A DNA stretch of 64,000 bases from Punctularia strigosozonata HHB-11173 SS5 (Eukaryota; Basidiomycota; Agaricomycetes; Corticiales; Punctulariaceae). The translations under genes were made by a program, and so were the position numbers. The notes under the pieces are model-generated. The model made no database searches. It was given only the letters and a program-made list of their open reading frames with translations, and was not told the origin of the DNA. Every line of letters starts with the position of its first letter. Position 1 is the stretch's first letter. This document shows, piece by piece, positions 55,990 to 64,000 of the stretch. The stretch is taken from the NCBI RefSeq assembly GCF_000264995.1, contig NW_006767435.1, forward strand, positions 803,523-867,522. Reading direction: 5' to 3'.

Positions 55990-57774
55990 TTAACTATAAG
56001 CCCGTGCGGAGTCGAGGGGAGTCTCGTGTTCCGTCTCGGTATGGGGAACGCCAATGTGTCCAAGCGGCTCATCCGGCCTCGTGTCCTCGACTCGACCGAA
56101 TTTCTTCCGTAGATTCGTGTTCTCCATAAGGTCCCCGCAGCAATGGCCGTCCACCAGTTCTGGCCAGTCCGCAAGTAGACGGGCGGCGGCGTACCCGTTC
56201 AGGCTACTGCTGAAGGTAGGGCGATACATGCGGAAGGTGCAGTACACCAGGATGAGGAACCATATTCCGATGGCGGCCACGGCGAGGGCGATGAACGCCG
56301 GACGCCTGACTCGGCCGGTGACGGGTATGAACTGCAAGGCGTTGTCGAAATGGACGCTGTCGCGGGAGAGGAGGCTGAGCGCCGCGGTCATGTGCGTCGT
56401 TCCGACCCATAATTGGGTGGCCATGGTAGAGAGGTTGGGCTGAAGGAACGCGACGCCTTTGAGATCTTCTTGGTACTGCGCTTGATACCCCAACTCCCTG
56501 AGGATGGCATCGGCCCTTTCTGCGTTTACGCTCTGCGTCTCGCTCTCATCGTCAGAGGGATCTGCGGTCCCGAAAGGTTGTGTGATAGAGAACATTGCGG
56601 CGAAGAGCGGATGCTGTGGGATGTCGACGTGCGGCAAGCTCGCGTTAAAGAAGGCGTCAGGCTCTAGTTCAGTGAAGGTCTGCAGGTAGATCTCGTTGAC
56701 TGTGACTGTCCCTGTGACGAATTCCGAGTCGCACTGGATTGACCCGTTCAGATCTGTGTGACCATCGGTACCGTTCAGGTACACGAAAATGCTCGCTGGG
56801 AAGTAGCCTTCGTTCATCCAGTTGTTGTTGACAGTGCCATTCGCGAAAAAGTTGCTGCACCAAGCTATGGTGAGAAAAACACTGCCTCCTGTGGCCGTGA
56901 GGGTAGCCGTCTCCTGGTAGTGCTGGTCGAAGCCGAAGTCGTCACAGAATTGTTGCAAACTTGCGTCGGTATAGTCGGGTAATGAAGGTGTTTGTACCTC
57001 GCGGCAATTGCCGGAGATCCATACGCCTGGCATGGAAGGGATCTCCAAGTTGATGGCGTCGCCGGCAAAGAAATACTCTCCAGAGCTTTCGTTGACGTAG
57101 GGATAGCTCGCATTGAGATACGTGCTAGTGTTGTAGACGTCCAAAATCGATAGCCCGGACGTCCAGGCACCTTCGCCGGTTGCTCTTTGCGAAGCACTGT
57201 CGACGTTGTTGAAGGTGATGGGCGAGAAGCTATCCAGGTCCAATGTCCATGTCTGGACCGTGTCGAGGACGCTGACGGGCCATGCCTGACGCATTAGGAT
57301 AGGCGTGGCTAACGCCGCGATGCTGGCTAGCGAGAACATGATGAAAGTGGGAGAGGGGCGGATTCGCCGTTGCAGGATAGTGTAGTATGTGGCCCCAATG
57401 GCAAGAGGGCCTTGCCAATTACGATCGGCCAGCCAAAACAGCTCGATCCAGGTTCGTGGCGCTGTTTTGGGATGCTGAAGAGCTGACATGCCAAGCCGAG
57501 CAAGGTACATGCCGGTAATCGGAACGTGAGCCTGGATGAAGAAGGTTGACATGATGTCGACAACAGTCTCCTTCAACGCCGTAGCCTGGGGATTGGATAC
57601 GTCGGCGCGGGTGAGGCTATCCAGCAGCCCAATCATAGTAACTGTGTAAACAACCCATATTCCGATCGCGAGGATGGAAAGGGCGTGATAATGGAGGTAG
57701 TATCCGGACACGTGAACGATCTTGGAGGGAACGTCGGATTTCTCCCCCGCATACGGATGCAGGCCTGACGACAT
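55990..57774 (-). CDS. Multi-pass membrane glycoprotein, fungal family of unknown function
   Basis: A single open frame of about 594 residues from the ATG at 57774 (MSSGLHPYAGEKSDVPSKIV). The N-terminal part has membrane segments (HALSILAIGIWVVYTVTMIG, FIMFSLASIAALATPILM) with ALQHPKTAPRTWIELFWLAD between. A large loop of about 350 residues rich in N-glycosylation sequons (NTSTYLNAS, NESSGEYF, NLSTMATQLW) and several cysteines is probably extracytoplasmic. One last span (FIALAVAAIGIWFLILVYCT) precedes a short acidic cytosolic tail. No known enzyme motif is seen. A paralogue begins at 63638. The frame is open to a TTG at 57810, but the ATG is preferred. Confidence 0.75.
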   Translation of the reverse strand: MSSGLHPYAGEKSDVPSKIVHVSGYYLHYHALSILAIGIWVVYTVTMIGLLDSLTRADVSNPQATALKETVVDIMSTFFIQAHVPITGMYLARLGMSALQHPKTAPRTWIELFWLADRNWQGPLAIGATYYTILQRRIRPSPTFIMFSLASIAALATPILMRQAWPVSVLDTVQTWTLDLDSFSPITFNNVDSASQRATGEGAWTSGLSILDVYNTSTYLNASYPYVNESSGEYFFAGDAINLEIPSMPGVWISGNCREVQTPSLPDYTDASLQQFCDDFGFDQHYQETATLTATGGSVFLTIAWCSNFFANGTVNNNWMNEGYFPASIFVYLNGTDGHTDLNGSIQCDSEFVTGTVTVNEIYLQTFTELEPDAFFNASLPHVDIPQHPLFAAMFSITQPFGTADPSDDESETQSVNAERADAILRELGYQAQYQEDLKGVAFLQPNLSTMATQLWVGTTHMTAALSLLSRDSVHFDNALQFIPVTGRVRRPAFIALAVAAIGIWFLILVYCTFRMYRPTFSSSLNGYAAARLLADWPELVDGHCCGDLMENTNLRKKFGRVEDTRPDEPLGHIGVPHTETEHETPLDSARAYS

Positions 57775-59233
57775 AGACGGAATTGAAATCTGGTTAATAG
57801 TCAGCGTCAAGCATTCCGGTAGGTCGAATGTGCAATAGTACCTGGTCGCTCCGCGCCGTATGAGTCAGGGCCTGCCTGAAAGAGAGGGAAAAGGTGGAAA
57901 CAGGGAAGGCGAGGGTTAACGGACTCTTCACCCTCCTCGCGAGTATATATTACACCGCTAGGAAACACCCTCCGGGAACGGGTTGCGTGCAAAACATATT
58001 CAACGGCACCCATCATGTTCGCAGTTCGTTCGCTTTTGTCGTCGTGATCCAATTTGCCGCCGGTCGTGTAACTCTTTGGAGTTCGTGCGGAAGAAACGTG
58101 CCCATCAGGTACACCCACTCGGCGCACCGACGTCCACCGGATGGATTCTACTCCATGCTGTGGTAGCCTATCAGAATGAATCGTTCGCTTTTAGGTCAGT
58201 TACCGGATGTAGCATTGCAGCACTTGGCGTACCAACGGCAAGATACACCTGAAGCGGAAAACGTTGAAGACCATTCGTTCAATAGGCAGGCGGCGATAGT
58301 AAGATCGCTGGGGCAGTGTTAGGGAAGCGTTATGTATACACCGAAGGTGGCATCAAAACTACGAATCGAGTGCGACGGTACCCACAGCTCAAGTGAACGT
58401 CCTTGCCCGAGCATGGAGGCGGTGTCAGCAATGGGCGCTGTTCTTCGAGCTTCCTGGGTGAAAATCCCCGATCAAAGCGCGCCCAGATGTGAGAATGTGA
58501 CCCGACCCACAGCGGCGCGATCAGCATTCGGCGTCAGGTAGAAGCTCGCTGGACGCGTTTGCGACGGTGGGCTGAGGAATTACGAGCATAGCATGCTCGG
58601 CGATTGCTGCCCCGAGAGGCGGGCGCTATCTTGCTGTTCAATGAGAGAGTATTCGTTGCAATCATGATACGACGACATCATGCGAGGCGCTCCGGCCCCG
58701 AGCGTAAAGAAACCGCGTACGCGCAACCTCAGCAATCGTGGTTGCTTCAGCCCATTCGCCTCTGAATTATCGCCGTGTTTTGGGATTTATCACCGGCCTG
58801 AGCGGTCGCCGACGTGTTGTGCGCTTGCCACATCCTTGAGCAAGACAATTTCTGATCTATGTGGAAACTAGACCATAGCAACATCCGTCCTCCGCGCTGC
58901 CCAGTGTACGTGAGCGCCTGCATATATAGCTGAGATCGTCTGCTTCACCATCTGCAAATATCATATATAGCTATATCGAGGACGCAGAAGTTGATCACTC
59001 ACCTGTTGGATGCACAGTGATGGCGGTTGATCGGATATCGCACATCCGCCAAACTTTGTTTTCCTCAGGCTCGCAGCGGGAAACCAGGTTATAGATGGGA
59101 CAGCGCCGCCTCGAGTTCGTTCACAACACCGGCTCGATCACACTGCGACTGATGCATCGGGCGATTATCATCCAAACATCGACGGGTTGACGCGAGTTGT
59201 CGTAAAGTCGTTTAGTATTAGGCAAGATGGATG
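57775..59233. other. Intergenic, 1.46 kb, no gene supported
   Basis: Promoter side of the membrane protein (a gtatatat stretch at 57953-57960 may be TATA-like) and 3' flank of QRI7. A repeated catatatagct occurs near 58920 and 58962. Short open frames show no domains. Confidence 0.5.
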
Positions 59234-60680
59234 TTATAATTCAGCTTTGGGAACGGACTGCGGCTGTCCCGACTTATGGTACCAGTACTTTTCGTCTACC
59301 GGCTTCTCGCCGGACAACTCCTCAATGTGCCACGTTCGACGAAGGTCGATGCTGTAGGCGTCGGTATCGCCATCGAGGAAGCGGGAGAGTGCGGCCCACG
59401 CAATCATTACAGCGTTGTCTGAAAAATGTGGTCAGTAAGTGTGCGAGACCAACACCGTGGAAGAACGGAAAGCGCGTCAAATAGGCAGGCGGGATAGTGG
59501 ATGAAAGACAGACCTGTGCAAAGCTCGGGCGGAGGATAAAGTGTCGAGATGGCTCCGGAGGGGTCAAATGCCTTCGCACACGCTTCAAGTCTGTATAGCT
59601 CAAGTCAGACCCGGAAACATATCAAGGTCTAACTTGTACTGACCTTTGCCTCAAGTAACCGTTGCTCGCTACGCCGCCACTAGCCACCACGTTTCTGACC
59701 TCGATTCCCTCACTCTTGCACTGTTGGAGTGCCATCAACAGTTTATCCTCCACCTGCTGAACGGCGGCCCCTTGAAAAGCCCTGGCGAGGGCCCAGCGCT
59801 CAGCCTCGGTGAGATTGTCTTCACCGCCTGCACGTTCGACGTAAAGCTCGACGAAAGAGTATGGCGCCGTGAACGAGAATGCAAGCTGGCCCTTCATGGG
59901 GATTTTCGGCTTGCCGACCTCTGCTACGGCCGCTTCAGCGCCGGGCGGGAGAGGCGAGGCGGCAAATTTCTCCAGTTCCGCGCCTGGCCCGTGCGTGCCC
60001 CATCGCAACCCGAGCCTTCGGGCGACGTGATCGAAGGCCCCACCCAGGGATTTGTCTACCGTTGTCGCGAGGACGCGGAAGTGGGTGGGCGACGAGCAGA
60101 GCAGAAGGAGTGAATGCCCCCCAGATAGCAGGAAGGTGAGGAAGGGGAACGTGGGGTACAAGGGAGAGTCCGGTGGAGTCGTGAGCAGCGGCGTGAGGGC
60201 ATGCGCTTGCATGTGGTGAACGCCGACGAGCGGCTTCGAATTCGCGGCTGCAAGCGTTTTGGCGGCATTTGAACCGACAGAAAGTGGACCGCCCATGCCT
60301 GGCCCTCGCGTGAAGGCGACACCATCGATATCTGCCATGGTAAGCCGCGCATCACTGAGAGCTCGTTGTACGGCACCAGGCTGTTCATTTCAGGTCAACG
60401 TCCGACAACAACAACAAACGGCCGGTTGATGGAGACGTACAAGGTTCCTCTGATGTTGATCTATAGCCGCCATAGGATATATCCCACCATACTCCTCATG
60501 TACGACATGTTGTTTGACCACGACATTCGACAGAATCTGCCGGTCGGAGGTAACGACTGCTGCACATGTATCATCTGCAGACGTCTCGATGGCTAATACT
60601 GTAAAGTCTCTAAGAGCAAAACATCGTCCAGACTTGAGTAACTTTCTTGTTGCTGCACGTCCAAGGGCAGCTCGAAGCAT
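59234..60680 (-). CDS. QRI7: Mitochondrial tRNA N6-threonylcarbamoyl transferase (Qri7/OSGEPL1)
   Basis: Kae1/TsaD family protein for t6A37 on mitochondrial tRNAs. The ATG at 60680 gives MLRAALGRAATRKLLKSGRC, an Arg-rich presequence that favours the mitochondrial Qri7 over cytosolic Kae1. Next come FTVLAIETSADDTCAAVVTS, HEEYGGIYPMAAIDQHQRNL, DIDGVAFTRGPGMGGPLSVG and the metal-binding VGVHHMQAHALTPLL. FLTFLLSGGHSLLLLCSSP, VDKSLGGAFDHVARRLGL and VRNVVASGGVASNGYLRQR follow. After introns DNAVMIAWAALSRFLDGDTD closes the ASKHA fold; the stop is at 59234. All core motifs are intact. Confidence 0.92.
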
Positions 60681-60794
60681 GCAACTGGTGCTCGAGTGGC
60701 GGTGGTGGTAGGAGAGAGCGAGCCTGAACGAGCCGAAATGATACTGAGTTTCCACCTGTTTCGACATACGTAGTCTTCAACGTTTACGAGCGGT
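60681..60794. promoter_or_regulatory. Shared upstream region of QRI7 and HbrB-like gene
   Basis: Only 114 bases between divergent ATGs, the tightest head-to-head pair here. The two leader regions must share promoter sequence. Confidence 0.55.
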
Positions 60795-62845
60795 ATGTCT
60801 CAACGCCCAACATCGCCTGCACCACCGGACTTCACCAGACCACGATCATCCAGCACGGACGATGGATACACGCTTCGCTCGTCGACGCCGAGCACAGCGC
60901 GCGCCGCCGTGTTTCCCTCGCGCGGCGCAGTCCTGGTAAACGACGTCTCCGGGTCAAACACCGCCGAACACAACACCAATGCCGCGCCGACGTCGAGTGG
61001 TGCATCTCGACGGCTCGCGTTTCTTAGCGAAAAGCTCTCCGGACAAGCCTCGAAATCATCCAAGAACCCGCTCTCCAACGCCAATGAGCCCCTGCAAGCA
61101 TCCCTGCTTCCGCCCAGAAGTCATTCCCGAGCGGATTCGCGCGGAGAAGGGTCGTACAATTCTGGTTCAACGTTGGTCAACGCGGCGCCGAGCGCGTCGT
61201 CGAAGGGTCATCTCTCGCCCTCCAAGGTGCGGTCCATGTGCATTCGCACAGCCCTATCGCTAACATTATGACCAACGTCCTGCATCATCGCTATCTTTAT
61301 CCTCTACCCCGTCTATCGCGGCTGTCCGATGTCCACCCCTATTCTTCCCCCAGGCCACCTCGGGTCGGTCAGTGTACGACTCGAAGCACGTCCAGCGAGA
61401 GATGCACCGTCTCGCCCATCTCCCTACCGCCATCGCGCCGTCGATCGCTCTCGCTGCAGGATCGAGTGCCGCAGCAAGCGTGATCAGCCTGCCGGTGTCG
61501 GGCAAGACATCTGGCATATCGATGCCAACTCAAGGTTCAGGTAGCGACAAGGACCCGTGGAAGCAACTCCACGTCCTTTTCCTCCCGCTTTTCAACGGCG
61601 AGCCTCTTCGATACCCTATGTAAGCCTCTTCAACCCTCATCACGCGTTGTGAGAGACGGAGGGTTGACCGTGGCATCGTGTATACAGCGAAGATCTCAAT
61701 ACGCTCGTGAAACGACATATCGCGAGCGTTGTCTCCGGCGGCCCGGCCAGGGCCATAAACACACTAGAAACGGACTGCGCCGAACTCATATCCGCGGGGA
61801 TGGTCACCATGACCGCCAAGCTGGCAAATGAGAAGGACGAGACCCTCGTCCGGCGCGTCGTCGAGGTCTGGGGCTTCTTCTGGGATCAAGTGCTGCCGTA
61901 TGTCGAGGGCGTTCTTCTTCCTCTCCAAACGGATCAACTCCTGCAATCCCTCTACCGGACGCCGAAAAGTCATACGCATGGTTCAGGGAGCAACAGTAAG
62001 GGTGGCAGCATGAGCGGGCTAGGGCTCACTGCAGCGCCTCAAGTAGACGTAAGGACAGTGGCGCTGCGAATGTTCAGGGATAAAATCATTCTACCAATAT
62101 ATCCGCGCCTGCACTCCAAGTTCACGGCGTCCAAGCAGGAGCAAGAGAACATGTTCGCCGAAACGGCTAGCCACCAGCAACCTCGGTTACGACAAATGTA
62201 CGTGGGCAGATCGCGATGGTTTTCTGTGATTAACATGATAGCCTTAGGCTGCTCGTCCTCGCGTCCCAAGCGCGAACGCGATTCTCGTCCCTTTCACTCA
62301 CGTCGCCTCTGCCCAAGCCGGGTCCCGGCGAAGAAGCGGTCAGCAACCTCCTCAAACTCGTCATGCACCCTCCCTCTTCCGCTTCGTCGACCTCCCCCCT
62401 CTCCTCGCACCCATCTTTCTCGTACTCTTACTCCAAACGTGCGTCGAGGGCTCCGTCGTTCCTATCCAGCGGAAAGCCCCGGGACCGAAGAGGCCGGGTC
62501 GCGAGCAAGCCGCACAGCCTAAAGGTCGCCAGTTTGGATATAGCAGGAGAGGAAGGCGATGGTGAAGAAACGCCTCGCGGCTTCGTGCTATCATCGGATG
62601 GCGAGAAATCAAGGCGGGAGCTTCTGGAAGCTCTTCGGTCGCCCACAAGCGCAGAACCGGACAGTGCCCCACACAATCGCGCCAGCTTCGGCGGGTGGGG
62701 ATTACCCGCCGGCGAGGAGGACGGAGAGAAGAAGGACGACGAGGAGGAGTACGGAGAGACGATCGGGGAGAGCATGGACTGGGATGCGGCCCAAGCCGTG
62801 GTGGAGAAGATGGTCGGAATGAACTTCGGAGTAGGGGGAACTTAG
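60795..62845 (+). CDS. BIT61: HbrB-like TORC2 subunit (Bit61/PRR5 type)
   Basis: HbrB-domain proteins are TORC2 accessory subunits affecting polarity and hyphal growth. The ATG at 60795 begins MSQRPTSPAPPDFTRPRSSS, a long Ser/Pro-rich disordered region. The HbrB domain follows: DPWKQLHVLFLPLFNGEPLR, then across an intron EDLNTLVKRHIASVV, LETDCAELISAGMVTMTAKL, RRVVEVWGFFWDQVLPYVEG, VLLPLQTDQLL and VRTVALRMFRDKIILPIYPR. A short intron near 62200 leads to MLLVLASQARTRFSSLSLT. An acidic tail ends MVGMNFGVGGT at 62845. The EVWxFFWxxVLPYxEGVxLPL block is diagnostic. Confidence 0.88.
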
Positions 62846-63637
62846 TTCGCATGCTGAGGCGTGTTGTCGGAACATCGGGGACTGGACCATGTTTTGCTGA
62901 GTTCTCCGCTTCTGCGTGTCTTGGTCAGGTTCTCGTTGCTGTGTATGTGGCGCTTGATTCATTACGCTCAACGTCAGGTACGGCTGAAGTAACGAAGCCC
63001 ACCCCGCACGCCAACTAGCTATGTATCGGGTCTTATTGGATGCAATCAGTGCTGGGCGCTCATCCCGCAGCCGGGCGATGCGCGAGAATGTTCCTGATGT
63101 AAACATCGGGATGAAACAAGATTGGCGCCCAGTACTGTCCCACCTGCTATCGTGTACGGCACAAACGCGAAGGGAGCACCGTGCTCCATATTGGCCTCAC
63201 CGGCACCCACTGCTGTTTAGCGATTGTTGCAATCTTCTAAGTCGGTCCATTCACGTTTGCACGCTTATCGTCTCGTGCGATTGGCATCGCTGCATGCCGA
63301 GTTACTGATGTGAACAGTTCGGTGGCAGGGGTGGGGAGGAGAAGCGGCGTCGCGCTCGACCACACAGCCTCGCTCAGAGTGGGGGGAGGGCAAGCAAGAC
63401 TCAAGAACACGAAATGGATCGCATAGAAATTTGCCGACGGGACGTGCGCAGTGATGCCTTGAAACTCGCCGCGGAGAACCGGGCTGTGTCTCATGTTTAT
63501 AACATGTGCCCATGGGGCCTCGTTCATTCAACAGGCAGGCCCTCAGCCCAGCATCTTCGTGAGTCCAGTTAACGGCGCAGCACGGCTAGGACGCTGATCA
63601 TGGTCGTTTCCTCAGGGTGTCACCTTCGCCAACGTAG
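62846..63637. other. Intergenic, 0.8 kb, no gene seen
   Basis: 3' flank of the HbrB-like gene and promoter side of the partial membrane protein gene. No repeat or TATA box is recognised. Confidence 0.5.
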
Positions 63638-64000
63638 ATGGCATCCACATTCTCCCCATTCATCAACGGAAAATTCATGGGCGGCAAAGGCGCCGACTAC
63701 GGCTACGCCTCCGGATCTTACTTGCGACATTATCCCGGCACCCTCTTTCTATGTCTTGCATGGATTGCCTATACTCTTGCAATGTTATGGCTTCTCAACG
63801 ACACCTCACAGATGTCGTCTCCCGAGAGGATCTTCGCATTTCGGAAGGAGCGCATCGCTGAACATATGACTGTGATTTTCTCTCAGGGCCACACAGGCAT
63901 TACCGCCGCTCACCTCGCGCGACTAGCCATCTCCGCCCTCCAGAATCCCTCCACTGCGCCACGCACCTGGACCGAACTCTTCTGGATCGCAGACGGAAGC
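63638..64000 (+). CDS. Membrane protein, paralogue of the 55990-57774 gene (N terminus only)
   Basis: The ATG at 63638 opens MASTFSPFINGKFMGGKGAD and stays open to the window edge. A membrane span (HYPGTLFLCLAWIAYTLAML) is followed by LAISALQNPSTAPRTWTELF, matching MSALQHPKTAPRTWIELFWL of the other protein, with similar spacing (GHTGITAAHLARL versus AHVPITGMYLARL). The two belong to one family. The rest of the gene lies outside the window. Confidence 0.75.
   Translation, partial: MASTFSPFINGKFMGGKGADYGYASGSYLRHYPGTLFLCLAWIAYTLAMLWLLNDTSQMSSPERIFAFRKERIAEHMTVIFSQGHTGITAAHLARLAISALQNPSTAPRTWTELFWIADGS

Noticed and set aside
1-64000. CRISPR arrays, rRNA genes, riboswitches, operons
   Set aside because: None was seen; gene structure is eukaryotic throughout.

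Overview
The window looks like nuclear DNA of a filamentous basidiomycete, most likely a mushroom-forming Agaricomycete. The evidence is genes split by many short introns (about 50-60 bases, GT...AG), a basidiomycete-style arrestin-like family, a secreted tyrosinase, plant cell-wall and glycan hydrolases (GH43, GH92), a Trk potassium channel/transporter, a fungal PARP and a Get1/Taf12 pair. There is no rRNA, CRISPR array or prokaryotic operon. Placement below Basidiomycota is inference.

Layout. 1-0.5 kb: 3' end of an unrecognised gene. 0.9-3.4(3.75) kb: arrestin-like protein (-). 4.0-6.0: malate synthase (-). 6.9-8.2: tyrosinase (-). 9.4-11.8: GET1 (-) and TAF12 (+), head to head. 12.2-14.5: membrane-anchored Smr-domain protein (+). 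15.0-23.1: a carbon-use stretch of GH43 (+), inositol oxygenase (+) and GH92 mannosidase (-). 23.6-25.9: peptidyl-tRNA hydrolase (-) and NKAP-like factor (+), head to head. 26.2-27.8: two unknown proteins. 29.7-30.0: the small ribosomal protein gene eL39, in four exons. 31.5-33.0: a small GPI-type surface protein and an ER FKBP. 33.3-36.6: TRK. 37.4-41.1: a divergent protein kinase and an acidic protein with internal repeats. 41.1-43.6: repeat-rich intergenic zone (perfect palindrome, TIR element, dispersed repeat). 43.6-48.6: PARP (-) and aldo/keto reductase (+), divergent. 48.9-55.7: RDH54-type recombination translocase (-) and GPI18 (+), divergent. 56.0-57.8: multi-pass membrane protein (-). 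59.2-62.8: mitochondrial QRI7 (-) and a TORC2 HbrB/Bit61-like protein (+), divergent. 63.6-64.0: truncated start of a paralogue of the 56-57.8 kb membrane protein.

Most genes are ordinary housekeeping or carbon-metabolism genes, and I see no convincing new multi-gene system. The most interesting items are repeat structures and gene-structure oddities: a diverged dispersed repeat at both ends of a 42-kb span, one copy of which supplies the stop codon of the arrestin gene; a non-autonomous TIR element with a third TIR inside it; a perfect 22-bp-arm palindrome; a palindrome cluster beside an AT-rich island; a three-fold repeat in an acidic orphan protein; a duplicated HKTWDGDA module in the RDH54 N terminus; and a probable GC-AG intron. 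All coding calls come from reading translations and splice signals by eye. Exon borders are approximate unless stated.
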